From positions 4,944,501 through 5,008,500 of the forward strand of contig NZ_FNRV01000001.1 in NCBI RefSeq assembly GCF_900105115.1: a stretch of DNA of 64,000 bases, given 5' to 3'. The notes beneath the pieces were generated by a model. The model ran no database searches, had not been told where the DNA came from, and worked only from the letters and a program-made list of their open reading frames with translations. This document shows positions 44,610 to 53,674 of the stretch, piece by piece; position 1 is the stretch's first letter, and each line of letters opens with the position of its first letter. Source of the DNA: Pseudomonas mohnii (GTDB lineage Bacteria > Pseudomonadota > Gammaproteobacteria > Pseudomonadales > Pseudomonadaceae). Position numbers and translations under genes: made by a program.

Positions 44610-45191
44610 ATGCTAACCCAGGAAGAGGATCAGCAACTGGTCGAGCGCGTTCAGCGTGGCGACAAGCGTGCTTTCGATCTGCTAGTGCTGAAATACCAGC
44701 ACAAAATTCTCGGGTTGATCGTGCGTTTTGTGCACGACACCCATGAAGCCCAGGATGTGGCACAGGAAGCCTTTATCAAGGCGTACCGTGCACTTGGAAA
44801 TTTTCGCGGGGACAGCGCGTTTTACACGTGGCTTTACCGCATCGCCATTAACACGGCGAAAAACTATCTGGTTTCACGCGGCCGTCGGCCGCCGGATAGC
44901 GATGTCAGTTCCGAGGATGCAGAGTTCTACGATGGCGATCATGGCCTCAAGGATCTCGAGTCGCCAGAACGAGCTTTGCTGCGGGATGAGATCGAAGGCA
45001 CCGTCCATCGAACCATTCAGCAACTGCCAGAAGATTTGCGTACGGCTTTAACTTTACGTGAATTCGATGGTCTGAGTTACGAGGACATTGCGAGCGTCAT
45101 GCAATGCCCGGTCGGTACCGTGCGCTCCCGGATTTTCCGCGCTCGGGAGGCCATCGATAAAGCCCTGCAGCCGTTGTTGCAGGAAAACTGA
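44610..45191 (+). CDS. algU: RNA polymerase sigma factor AlgU (sigma-22, RpoE-type)
   Basis: A 193-residue ECF sigma factor starting MLTQEEDQQLVERVQRGDKR. Region 2 includes AQDVAQEAFIKAYRAL and FYTWLYRIAINTAKNYL; region 4 includes LREFDGLSYEDIASVMQCPV followed by GTVRSRIFRAREAI. It directs alginate, envelope-stress and heat/osmotic genes and is held by MucA. A GAGGAG site precedes the ATG. It heads algU-mucA-mucB-(mucD). Confidence 0.97.
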   Translation: MLTQEEDQQLVERVQRGDKRAFDLLVLKYQHKILGLIVRFVHDTHEAQDVAQEAFIKAYRALGNFRGDSAFYTWLYRIAINTAKNYLVSRGRRPPDSDVSSEDAEFYDGDHGLKDLESPERALLRDEIEGTVHRTIQQLPEDLRTALTLREFDGLSYEDIASVMQCPVGTVRSRIFRAREAIDKALQPLLQEN

Positions 45192-45222
45192 AGACAGCGG
45201 CGACAGCCAAGAGAGGAACGCC

Positions 45223-45810
45223 ATGAGTCGTGAAGCCCTGCAGGAATCGCTGTCCGCAGTGATGGATAACGAAGCGGACGAGTTGGAATTGCGTCGGGTA
45301 CTGAATGCCTTTGACGATGTTGAAACCCGTGATACCTGGGCTCGTTATCAAATCGCTCGGGCAGTGATGCACAAGGATCTGCTGCTTCCACGCCTGGATA
45401 TTGCTGCGGCCGTATCTGCTGCTCTGGCTGATGAAGCCGTGCCGGCTAAAGCCTCCCGCGGACCATGGCGCAGCCTGGGTCGTCTGGCTGTAGCGGCTTC
45501 GGTAACCCTTGCCGTACTGGCCGGTGTTCGTCTGTACAACCAGGACGAGATCGCTGGCGTCGAACTGGCTCAGCAATCCAGTCAACAGAACCTGATTGCT
45601 CCTCAAGTTAAAGGCCCAGCCGTTTTGGCAGGCTACAATGAGAGTTCGGAAGCTACTGGTCCCATGGCCAATGGCGTATTGCAAGGTCAACCAGGCTGGC
45701 ACGATCAGCGTCTGCCGGGCTACTTGCGCCAACATGCTCAACAGGCTGCAATGAAAGGTACCGAGAGCGCTCTGCCTTACGCTCGTGCAGCAAGCCTGGA
45801 AAACCGTTAA
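45223..45810 (+). CDS. mucA: Anti-sigma factor MucA
   Basis: A 195-residue inner-membrane anti-sigma factor. The cytoplasmic AlgU-binding part is residues 1-80 (MSREALQESLSAVMDNEADE), one membrane helix lies near 85-102 (LAVAASVTLAVLAGVRLY), and the rest is periplasmic, where AlgW-type protease cleaves and MucB binds. It appears full length and unmutated, so a mucoid-inactivating truncation is not seen. It sits 31 bp after algU. Confidence 0.96.
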   Translation: MSREALQESLSAVMDNEADELELRRVLNAFDDVETRDTWARYQIARAVMHKDLLLPRLDIAAAVSAALADEAVPAKASRGPWRSLGRLAVAASVTLAVLAGVRLYNQDEIAGVELAQQSSQQNLIAPQVKGPAVLAGYNESSEATGPMANGVLQGQPGWHDQRLPGYLRQHAQQAAMKGTESALPYARAASLENR

Positions 45811-45818
45811 GGAGGATC

Positions 45819-46778
45819 ATGCGCGCCATACCTCTACTTACGCTTCTGCTTAGTGGCTGGTTCATTGTTCCAGCCCATGCCGATGAAGCCCAGGACTGGT
45901 TGACCCGTCTTGGTCAGGCCGAGCAGCAGCACAGCTTTCAGGGTACTTTTGTCTACGAGCGTAACGGTAGTTTTTCTACCCATAAGATCTGGCACCGCGT
46001 CCAGGAGGGCAAGGTCCATGAACGCCTGCTCCAGCAGGATGGCTCCGCGCAGGAAGTTGTCCGCATTGACGGGCATACTCAATGCGTCAGCGGCATCCTG
46101 ATAGCCGGGCTTGGGGATTCCCCGAATTCTCCCGCTCGAGCCCTCGATCCTCAAAAGCTCAAGAATTGGTATGACCTTGCTGTCATCGGCAAGTCACGCG
46201 TGGCCGGTCGACCGGCGGTGATCGTTTCACTGACGCCACGCGATCAACACCGCTATGGTTTTGAACTGCATCTGGATAAAGAAACCGGCCTGCCTCTCAA
46301 GTCATTGCTACTGAATGACAAAGGACACTTGCTTGAGCGATTCCAGTTTACGCAACTGGATACCGCCGATGTCCCTTCTGACGCCGAGTTGCAGCCAGGC
46401 GCAGATTGCAAGGCGGTCAATCTCGAGAGTGACAAGGCTTCCTCTGTGAAGGCGGCGCAAACTTGGCATTCGGACTGGTTGCCTCCCGGTTTCGAGTTGG
46501 TCAGCAGCTCGGCCCGCAAGGATCAGGAAACCAAAACCCAGGTCAACAGCTTGATGTATGACGATGGTCTGGCGCGTTTTTCGGTGTTCCTGGAGCCGTT
46601 GAACGGCGCGACAGTCACTGACACCCGCACGCAGCTGGGACCCACCGTTGCCGTTTCCCGAAGCCTGACCACCCCGCAAGGCGGAATGATGGTCACGGTA
46701 GTCGGCGAAATTCCGGTCGGCACTGCTGAGCGGATTGCGCTTTCCATGCGCAGTGACGCCGCTGCAACCAAGCAGTGA
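45819..46778 (+). CDS. mucB: MucB, periplasmic regulator of MucA proteolysis
   Basis: A 319-residue RseB-like protein with a signal peptide (RAIPLLTLLLSGWFIVPAHA). The N-terminal lipid-binding-like domain begins DEAQDWLTRLGQAEQQHSFQ and GTFVYERNGSFSTHKIWHR follows; the C-terminal domain includes WLPPGFELVSSS. It shields MucA from cleavage until lipopolysaccharide stress. GGAGG is six bases before ATG and 8 bp separate it from mucA. No mucC follows. Confidence 0.95.
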   Translation: MRAIPLLTLLLSGWFIVPAHADEAQDWLTRLGQAEQQHSFQGTFVYERNGSFSTHKIWHRVQEGKVHERLLQQDGSAQEVVRIDGHTQCVSGILIAGLGDSPNSPARALDPQKLKNWYDLAVIGKSRVAGRPAVIVSLTPRDQHRYGFELHLDKETGLPLKSLLLNDKGHLLERFQFTQLDTADVPSDAELQPGADCKAVNLESDKASSVKAAQTWHSDWLPPGFELVSSSARKDQETKTQVNSLMYDDGLARFSVFLEPLNGATVTDTRTQLGPTVAVSRSLTTPQGGMMVTVVGEIPVGTAERIALSMRSDAAATKQ

Positions 46779-46955
46779 GCTGAGATCGAAATGTTTCGTG
46801 AACATTTCAAGTTGCAAAATCCAGTGAATTTTTTTTAAGTCAGAACCCCTCGGCTCTGGCCTTGTTTGTTGTTCCCGGAACAAAAATACCGGCGTATCTT
46901 TCTCGGTGTTCCTTGATCCATATCGCTTAACCATGCTCGTCGTAACGGGAGCCGT

Positions 46956-48386
46956 ATGTCGATACCACGCTTGAAGTCTTACCTCTCCATTTTTGCCACC
47001 GTGCTGGTGCTCGGTCAGGCGGTCGCTGCTCAAGCGGTCGAATTGCCTGATTTCACGCAGCTGGTCGAACAGGCATCGCCTGCGGTGGTCAACATCAGCA
47101 CCACGCAAAAACTGCCGGACCGCAAAGTGTCGATCCAGGATATGCCTGACCTGGAAGGCTTGCCGCCGGCGCTACGCGAGTTCTTCGAGCGGGGCATGCC
47201 GCAGCAGCCTCGTTCACCGCGGGGCGATCGTCAGCGTGAAGCCCAATCCCTGGGTTCGGGTTTCATCATTTCGCCTGATGGCTACATCCTCACCAACAAT
47301 CATGTGATCGCCGATGCCGACGAAATTCTCGTGCGTCTGTCCGACCGCAGCGAAATGAAAGCCAAACTGGTCGGCACCGACCCGCGTTCCGACGTGGCGC
47401 TGCTGAAAATCGAAGGCAAGGATCTGCCGGTCTTGAAACTGGGCAAATCCCAGGATTTGAAGGCTGGCCAGTGGGTCGTGGCAATCGGTTCGCCATTCGG
47501 CTTTGACCATACCGTGACCCAAGGTATCGTCAGCGCCGTCGGTCGTAGCCTGCCAAACGAAAACTACGTGCCGTTCATCCAGACCGACGTGCCGATCAAT
47601 CCGGGCAACTCCGGTGGTCCGCTGTTCAACCTCAACGGTGAAGTGGTCGGGATCAACTCGCAGATCTATACCCGTTCCGGCGGCTTCATGGGCGTTTCGT
47701 TCGCAATCCCTATCGATGTCGCCATGGACGTTTCCAATCAGCTGAAAAGCGGCGGCAAAGTGAGCCGCGGCTGGTTGGGTGTCGTGATTCAGGAAGTGAA
47801 CAAGGATCTGGCCGAGTCGTTCGGTCTGGAGAAACCGGCTGGTGCGCTGGTTGCTCAGATCCAGGACGACGGCCCGGCTGCCAAGGGTGGTCTGCAAGTC
47901 GGTGACGTTATCCTGAGCATGAACGGTCAACCGATCGTCATGTCTGCCGATCTGCCGCACCTTGTGGGCGCATTGAAAGCTGGCTCCAAGGCTAAGCTGG
48001 AGGTGATTCGCGACGGTAAGCGCCAGAACGTCGAGCTGACTGTCGGTGCCATTCCTGAGGAAGGCAAAGAGCTGGACAGCCTGCCCAAATCGAGCATCGA
48101 GCGCAGCAGTAATCGCCTGGGTGTTTCCGTGGTTGAGCTGACGGATGAGCAGAAAAAAACCTTCGACCTCAAAGGCGGCGTGGTGATCAAGGAAGTCCAG
48201 GATGGTCCTGCTTCGATGATTGGCTTGCAGCCAGGAGACGTCATTACTCACCTGAACAATCAGGCCATCGAATCGACCAAGCAATTCACGGAGATCGCCA
48301 AGTCGTTGCCGAAGAACCGTTCGGTGTCGATGCGGGTTCTGCGTCAAGGTCGCGCCAGCTTCATCACCTTCAAACTGGCTGAATAA
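46956..48386 (+). CDS. mucD: MucD, DegP-like periplasmic serine protease
   Basis: A 476-residue HtrA-family protease/chaperone with a signal peptide (to about residue 27, AQAVEL). Catalytic triad: His in TNNHVIADADEI, Asp in SDVALLKIEG, Ser in NPGNSGGPLFNLNG near residue 220. Two PDZ domains follow (~265-360 and ~385-470). It removes misfolded envelope proteins and lowers AlgU activation. It is separated from mucB by 177 bp where mucC would be in P. aeruginosa, so it may have its own promoter. Confidence 0.96.
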   Translation: MSIPRLKSYLSIFATVLVLGQAVAAQAVELPDFTQLVEQASPAVVNISTTQKLPDRKVSIQDMPDLEGLPPALREFFERGMPQQPRSPRGDRQREAQSLGSGFIISPDGYILTNNHVIADADEILVRLSDRSEMKAKLVGTDPRSDVALLKIEGKDLPVLKLGKSQDLKAGQWVVAIGSPFGFDHTVTQGIVSAVGRSLPNENYVPFIQTDVPINPGNSGGPLFNLNGEVVGINSQIYTRSGGFMGVSFAIPIDVAMDVSNQLKSGGKVSRGWLGVVIQEVNKDLAESFGLEKPAGALVAQIQDDGPAAKGGLQVGDVILSMNGQPIVMSADLPHLVGALKAGSKAKLEVIRDGKRQNVELTVGAIPEEGKELDSLPKSSIERSSNRLGVSVVELTDEQKKTFDLKGGVVIKEVQDGPASMIGLQPGDVITHLNNQAIESTKQFTEIAKSLPKNRSVSMRVLRQGRASFITFKLAE

Positions 48387-48410
48387 TCCGGTTGTAAGCT
48401 GAATGAAAAA

Positions 48411-48435
48411 CCGCCTCGAAAGAGGCGGTTTTTTT
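48411..48435 (+). terminator. Rho-independent terminator of mucD
   Basis: CCGCCTC-GAAA-GAGGCGG hairpin followed by seven Ts, 24 bp after the mucD stop. A preceding AAAAA run makes it usable for the convergent gene too. Confidence 0.95.
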
Positions 48436-48457
48436 GTGCCTGAAATTTTTCGGGCAC

Positions 48458-49891
48458 TCAGCCCATCATGTCCTTGATCATGCGTTCCTGCTCCATCAGC
48501 TCACGCTGGCGCGCATCGATGCGTGACGACAGCGGGAAGTTGCTGCCAGCCTTGCGCTTGGCAAAATCCAGTTGCTGGATGGCCTGTTTATAGTCGCCTA
48601 CAAGCGCGAAATACTCGGCACGTGCCTGATGCAGACCGATGATGTTGCCTGACAGACCGCGCGTTTCGGCAACCTGATACCACACGTCCGGATCATCCGG
48701 CCGCGACTTGAGCAGGCCTTCGAGTGCCTTTTCGGCATCGGCGGCACGGTTCTGTTTCAGCAACAGGTCGACGCGCACCTGATTCAGCGGGTAATTGCCT
48801 GGGTACTGCGTCAGCATGCGGTCAACTCGGGATTGAGCGTCCGGCAGGCGGTTGTTGGTGATGTCCAGATCGACCTGAGCGAGGTTATAGATGAGCTCGT
48901 TCGGCGACTTGGCCAGCAGTGGCTTGAGATTTTCCCGTGCTTCGTTCAATTGGCCGCCCTTGATCTGGGCGATGGCCAGGCCGTAGCGAGCGACATCGCT
49001 TTTCGGATTTTCATCCAGCTCGGCGCGGAAACGCTTGGCACCCAAGCCCGGGGTTTCTTCATAGAACAACTGGACCCGTGCGCGAATCAGTTGATAGCGA
49101 AGGCTGTCTTCGATACCACCCTTTGGCGCTTGTTCGGCGCGGTTGCGGGTGTCGGCGATCCGTGATTCGGTGACCGGGTGAGTCAGCAGGAATTCCGGTG
49201 GCTTGGCGTCATAACGGTACTGACGCCCCAAGCGCTCGAACATGGTCGGCATCGAGCGCGGATCGTAGCCGGCTTTTTCCAGATTGAGGATGCCGATACG
49301 GTCGGCTTCCTGCTCGTTCTGGCGCGAAAACCGGCGCTGTTCCTGAATCGCTGCCGCCTGCGTACCCGCAATGGCCGCGATACCGGCGTCGCCGGCACCG
49401 GCCGCAGCAATCACGATACCCGCCAGCAGGGCGGCCATCATGGGGACTTGCATGCGCTGCTGGGCTTCGATGCCACGGGCAAAGTGACGTTGTGACAAGT
49501 GAGCCAATTCGTGAGCCAGTACCGAGGCGTATTCACCTTCGGTCTGGGCGTTGAGGAACAGGCCGCCGTTCACCCCGACAATCCCGCCCGGGGCGGCGAA
49601 GGCGTTGAGCTGGGGACTGTTGATCAGGATGAACTCCAGGCGCCGGTCATTGACCTGGCTGGTCTCGACCAGTCGGTAAACGCTGGATTCCACATAGTCC
49701 TTGAGCTGCGGGTCGTTGAGCTGCGACACCTGGCTGCGCAACAGTGCCAGCCATGCACGGCCCAACTGGTATTCCTGCTGCGGCGAGACAATGGCAGAGC
49801 TGGCGTCGCCGAGTGACGGCAGGTCGTCGGCGAAGCCTGGCGAGGCAAGCAGGCAAGCAAGCGTCAGCAGGGTAGGGCGCAAAAAAGTCAT
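48458..49891 (-). CDS. M48 metalloprotease with TPR domain (BepA-like)
   Basis: A 477-residue periplasmic protein with a signal peptide (PTLLTLACLLASPGFA). The zinc protease domain has HELAH in SVLAHELAHLSQRHF near residue 133 and the third-ligand region QNEQEADRIGI near 200. The C-terminal ~200 residues are TPR repeats (YNLAQVDLDITNNRLPDAQS). BepA/YfgC-type proteins act in outer-membrane protein and LptD quality control, which fits the neighbouring envelope-stress operon. Start MTFLRPTLL at 49891 gives the clean signal peptide. Confidence 0.88.
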   Translation of the reverse strand: MTFLRPTLLTLACLLASPGFADDLPSLGDASSAIVSPQQEYQLGRAWLALLRSQVSQLNDPQLKDYVESSVYRLVETSQVNDRRLEFILINSPQLNAFAAPGGIVGVNGGLFLNAQTEGEYASVLAHELAHLSQRHFARGIEAQQRMQVPMMAALLAGIVIAAAGAGDAGIAAIAGTQAAAIQEQRRFSRQNEQEADRIGILNLEKAGYDPRSMPTMFERLGRQYRYDAKPPEFLLTHPVTESRIADTRNRAEQAPKGGIEDSLRYQLIRARVQLFYEETPGLGAKRFRAELDENPKSDVARYGLAIAQIKGGQLNEARENLKPLLAKSPNELIYNLAQVDLDITNNRLPDAQSRVDRMLTQYPGNYPLNQVRVDLLLKQNRAADAEKALEGLLKSRPDDPDVWYQVAETRGLSGNIIGLHQARAEYFALVGDYKQAIQQLDFAKRKAGSNFPLSSRIDARQRELMEQERMIKDMMG

Positions 49892-49989
49892 GCACAAAGC
49901 CTTAGTCGACAAAGACCTTACTGTAGCCGGACACCAGCGCCGCGACCAGATATTCTAGGCAGCTCAACCACCTGACCAGGAGTGATGCA

Positions 49990-50229
49990 ATGACCGACGC
50001 TGTAGCCCATGACGTTGAACTGGACGCCAGTGGCTTGAATTGCCCGTTGCCGTTGCTCAAAGCCAAGATGGAACTCAACCGGATGGTCAGTGGCGCAGTG
50101 CTCAAGGTGATTGCCACTGATGCGGGTTCACAGCGCGACTTCCGCACCTTTGTCCGATTGGCCGGTCATACGTTGCTTCGCGAAGAGGATGAAGCGGGCG
50201 TTTACCGATACTGGTTGAAAAAAGCCTGA
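49990..50229 (+). CDS. TusA-family sulfurtransferase
   Basis: A 79-residue protein with the family motif LDASGLNCPLPLLKAKMELN, the reactive cysteine being residue 18. TusA-type proteins carry persulfide sulfur. It overlaps nothing and is followed 31 bp later by a perM-type gene on the same strand, probably one transcript. Whether it serves tRNA thiolation or another pathway is not clear. Confidence 0.88.
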   Translation: MTDAVAHDVELDASGLNCPLPLLKAKMELNRMVSGAVLKVIATDAGSQRDFRTFVRLAGHTLLREEDEAGVYRYWLKKA

Positions 50230-50260
50230 AACCTGCTGTGTTTGTTCTTAAGGATTTCTA

Positions 50261-51331
50261 ATGTTCAAGGTGTTACGCGACTGGATTCAGCGCTACTTCT
50301 CCGACGAAGAAGCCGTGGTTCTGGCCGTCCTGTTGTTCCTGGCGTTCACCGCCGTGCTCACGCTCGGCGGCATGCTTGCGCCAGTGCTGGCCGGGATGGT
50401 GCTGGCCTACTTGATGCAGGGCCTGGTGGTGACCCTCGAACGCCTTCGTATACCTGGTGGGGTTGCGGTGGGGTTGGTCTTTGCGTTGTTCATGGGAGTG
50501 CTGCTGGTGTTCATCGTGGTCGTGGTGCCGTTGCTCTGGCATCAGTTGATCACGCTGTTCAACGAGTTGCCGGGAATGCTCGCCAAGTGGCAGTCACTGT
50601 TGTTGCTGCTACCGGAACGCTATCCGCATCTGGTATCTGACGAACAGGTGCTGCAGGCGATTGAAGTGGCGCGGGGCGAGATCGGCAAGTTCGGCCAGTG
50701 GGCGCTGACGTTCTCGCTGTCGAGCCTGCCGCTGCTGGTCAATATCATGATTTATCTGGTGTTGGTGCCGATTCTGGTGTTTTTCTTTCTCAAGGACCGG
50801 GAGATGATTGGTTTGTGGGTGCGCGGTTACTTGCCTCGTGAGCGCGCGTTGATCACCCGTGTCGCCCATGAGATGAACCGGCAAATCGCCAACTACATTC
50901 GCGGCAAGGTCATCGAAATCTTCATCTGCGGTGGCGCGACCTACATCGGTTTCGTCGTGCTGGGGCTCAACTACGCGGCGCTGCTGGCACTGCTGGTGGG
51001 CATCTCGGTGGTGGTGCCCTATGTCGGGGCCGTGGTGGTCACTGTGCCGGTGCTGCTGATTGCGCTGTTCCAGTGGGGCTGGAGCGATCAGTTCATCTAT
51101 TTGATGGCGGTCTACGGCATCATCCAGGTCCTGGACGGAAACGTGCTGGTGCCTTTGTTGTTTTCGGAGGCGGTCAACCTGCACCCGGTGGCGATCATTT
51201 GCGCGGTGCTGTTGTTTGGTGGCCTGTGGGGCTTCTGGGGGGTGTTCTTTGCGATTCCCCTGGCGACCCTGTTCAAGGCTGTGCTGGATGCCTGGCCGCG
51301 CAAGGAGCCTGTGGTGGCGCCTCTGCTTTAA
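50261..51331 (+). CDS. AI-2E family transporter, PerM-like
   Basis: A 356-residue polytopic inner-membrane protein with about seven helices. The family region GATYIGFVVLGLNYAALLAL near residue 225 and the later VPYVGAVVVTVPVLLIALFQ are typical; the PYVGA motif is well kept. Family members export varied small molecules or ions; the name AI-2E should not be taken as evidence for quorum-signal export here. Confidence 0.85.
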   Translation: MFKVLRDWIQRYFSDEEAVVLAVLLFLAFTAVLTLGGMLAPVLAGMVLAYLMQGLVVTLERLRIPGGVAVGLVFALFMGVLLVFIVVVVPLLWHQLITLFNELPGMLAKWQSLLLLLPERYPHLVSDEQVLQAIEVARGEIGKFGQWALTFSLSSLPLLVNIMIYLVLVPILVFFFLKDREMIGLWVRGYLPRERALITRVAHEMNRQIANYIRGKVIEIFICGGATYIGFVVLGLNYAALLALLVGISVVVPYVGAVVVTVPVLLIALFQWGWSDQFIYLMAVYGIIQVLDGNVLVPLLFSEAVNLHPVAIICAVLLFGGLWGFWGVFFAIPLATLFKAVLDAWPRKEPVVAPLL

Positions 51332-51406
51332 TGACCGAATTGTCTGTTGGCGCCAAGGCGCTTTCGCTGGCTGACCAGTGAGAGCGCCGGCGCAGGCGTC
51401 AAAAAA

Positions 51407-51880
51407 TCAAGCCTTGTTCAGCGCCTGGGCAGCGGCTAAAACCGCATCAACATGCCCTGGCACCTTCACGCCACGCCATTCCTGACGCAGCACGCCGTCC
51501 TTGTCGATCAGGAACGTGCTGCGATCCACACCCATGTATTCCTTGCCGTAGAGCTTTTTCAGCTTGATCACGTCGAACTGCTGGCAAAGCGCTTCTTCCT
51601 TGTCGCTGATCAGCTCGAAGGTGAATGCCTGCTTGGCCTTGAAGTTTTCGTGGGATTTCAGGCTGTCGCGCGACACGCCGAACACCTCGGTGTTGGCTGC
51701 TTTGAAGGCTTCGAGCTGATCGCGAAAGCCCTGGCCCTGAGTGGTGCAGCCTGGTGTGCTGTCCTTCGGATAGAAGTAGATCACCACCTGCTTGCCTTTG
51801 AGGGCCGCGAGGCTGACGGTCTGCCCGCTGGTGGCGGGTGCTTCGAAATCGGCAACCGGTTGGTCGATAGCAACGGCCAT
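51407..51880 (-). CDS. bcp: Thiol peroxidase Bcp (PrxQ-type peroxiredoxin)
   Basis: A 157-residue peroxiredoxin. The peroxidatic cysteine is in FYPKDSTPGCTTQGQGFRD near residue 44; the usual second cysteine five residues later is glutamine here (CTTQGQ against CTTEAC), so resolution likely uses another thiol or C in ALCQQFD near 96. It lies 10 bp after gcvR, as often in Pseudomonas. It reduces organic peroxides in the cytoplasm. Confidence 0.9.
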   Translation of the reverse strand: MAVAIDQPVADFEAPATSGQTVSLAALKGKQVVIYFYPKDSTPGCTTQGQGFRDQLEAFKAANTEVFGVSRDSLKSHENFKAKQAFTFELISDKEEALCQQFDVIKLKKLYGKEYMGVDRSTFLIDKDGVLRQEWRGVKVPGHVDAVLAAAQALNKA

Positions 51881-51890
51881 GAAAGCTTCC

Positions 51891-52451
51891 TTACATTGGG
51901 TTTTGTGGGCGCCACGGTTCAATCAGGGCATCCAGGTTCAGCGCGTCGGCGAAGTCCAGGAATTGATCGCGCAACCAACTGATCTGCACGCCGGCCGGCA
52001 AGGTCACGGTAAAAGTGGCGTTGAGCATGGTGCCGCCGGTCTGCGGAGCCTGATAGGTATCGCAAGTCAGGTTTTCAAGCTCGACGTTGTGGTCCATGAA
52101 GAACTGGCACAACTCGTTGACGATGTCCGATCGGTAGGCCGAGCTGACGTATGCAACGTAAGGCAGAGCCTGTGGACGATTCTCCAGGGCTGCGCTGCGC
52201 ACTACATTGACGGTGAACGCGTGCCGTTTCGCCAGCACGGGCAGGCTGCCTTCCAGGCGTGCCAGGGCGTCCCAGCTGCCGGAGACTTCGAGGATAAGCG
52301 CACTGCACTCGCCGTGGCGTGTCAGGCGTGAGGTAACCACGGCGCAGCGATTTTCATGGCTGGCGCGGCACAGGACGTTAGTCAGCTCCATGGGGTTGGC
52401 GCCAAGGGCACTGATGACAAGGAATTGTTCGCGAACTGTGGGGGTGGACAT
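51891..52451 (-). CDS. gcvR: Glycine cleavage system regulator GcvR-like (ACT domains)
   Basis: A 186-residue protein of two ACT domains (residues ~8-80 and ~95-175), starting MSTPTVREQFLVISALGANP. It matches the GcvR type found divergent from dapA in Pseudomonas. In E. coli GcvR antagonises GcvA; in Pseudomonas the name is by homology. It is upstream of bcp on one transcript. Confidence 0.85.
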   Translation of the reverse strand: MSTPTVREQFLVISALGANPMELTNVLCRASHENRCAVVTSRLTRHGECSALILEVSGSWDALARLEGSLPVLAKRHAFTVNVVRSAALENRPQALPYVAYVSSAYRSDIVNELCQFFMDHNVELENLTCDTYQAPQTGGTMLNATFTVTLPAGVQISWLRDQFLDFADALNLDALIEPWRPQNPM

Positions 52452-52778
52452 GCAGCATTCCTAAAGCGATGAGCGGTCAATACTTCTGTCGGCTTGTTTT
52501 AGCAGGGCGAGCCAGCGGATGCGAATTCAGAAAGCCCGAGGCACAGGTTGCAACGTGCTCCACAATGGCAAGAGCGAGGGGCCGCAACGCTGGATTGGGG
52601 CTTGTGATGCCGAAAATGGAGGCTTAAACCCGACGTACGAGCTTGTCAGTATCGATCAAAGTCTGAAGGGTAGCGAAAAGCGACGCTCAGGGGAATGGCG
52701 GCAGCGCAGTACTTCGCTTGTACAAGCATCTTGGCGCCAGTACCATTACCGCTCTCTTTTTCCGGCAGGAGCGGTTGC
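52452..52778. other. Divergent intergenic region gcvR-dapA
   Basis: About 325 bp that must hold the promoters of both directions. A ribosome-like CAGGAG precedes dapA. No riboswitch (for example a lysine motif), hairpin terminator or small gene was recognised. Confidence 0.4.
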
Positions 52779-53657
52779 ATGATTGCGGGCAGTATGGTGG
52801 CACTGGTCACACCCATGGATGCACAGGGTCGTCTCGACTGGGACAGTCTGAGCAAACTGGTGGACTTTCACCTGCAAAACGGCACCCACGCCATCGTGGC
52901 GGTCGGCACGACAGGTGAGTCGGCCACTCTTGATGTGAGCGAACACATCGAAGTCATCCGTCGCATAGTGAAGCAGGTCAATGGCCGCATTCCGGTGATC
53001 GCCGGTACCGGCGCCAACTCGACCCGTGAAGCCATCGAGCTGACCACCAACGCGAAGACCGCCGGCGCCGATGCCTGCCTGCTGGTCACTCCCTACTACA
53101 ACAAGCCGACCCAGGAAGGCTTGTACCAGCACTTCAAGACGATCGCCGAAGCCGTCGATATCCCGCAGATCCTCTATAACGTGCCCGGACGTACCGCTTG
53201 CGACATGCAGGCTGAAACCGTGATCCGTCTGTCGACCGTCAAGAACATCATCGGCATCAAGGAAGCCACCGGCGACCTCAAGCGTGCCAAAGCCATCATC
53301 GACGGTGTCAGCAGCGATTTCCTGGTGCTCTCCGGTGACGATGCCACCGCAGTCGAGCTGATCCTGCTGGGCGGCAAGGGCAATATTTCGGTCACTGCCA
53401 ACGTTGCACCGCGCGAAATGGCCGACCTGTGCATCGCCGCGCTGAATGGCGAGGCCGACAAGGCGCGCGCCATCCATGAAAAGCTGATGCCGCTCAATAA
53501 AACCCTGTTTATCGAATCCAACCCTATCCCTGTGAAATGGGCGCTGCATGAGATGGGCCTGATGCCGGAAGGCATCCGTCTGCCGCTCACCTGGCTCAGC
53601 GCCGAATGTCACGAACCGCTGCGGCAGGCCATGCGCCAGTCCGGCGTTCTGGTTTAA
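52779..53657 (+). CDS. dapA: 4-Hydroxy-tetrahydrodipicolinate synthase
   Basis: A 292-residue aldolase-fold enzyme starting MIAGSMVALVTPMDAQGRLD. The pyruvate-binding lysine is in IIGIKEATGDLKRA near residue 161, GTTGES is near 43-48 and the catalytic tyrosine is in YNVPGRTACDM near 133. It makes the first committed intermediate of lysine and diaminopimelate. The upstream frame to 52695 is not used. Confidence 0.96.
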   Translation: MIAGSMVALVTPMDAQGRLDWDSLSKLVDFHLQNGTHAIVAVGTTGESATLDVSEHIEVIRRIVKQVNGRIPVIAGTGANSTREAIELTTNAKTAGADACLLVTPYYNKPTQEGLYQHFKTIAEAVDIPQILYNVPGRTACDMQAETVIRLSTVKNIIGIKEATGDLKRAKAIIDGVSSDFLVLSGDDATAVELILLGGKGNISVTANVAPREMADLCIAALNGEADKARAIHEKLMPLNKTLFIESNPIPVKWALHEMGLMPEGIRLPLTWLSAECHEPLRQAMRQSGVLV

Positions 53658-53674
53658 TTGAGGAAGCATTACGC

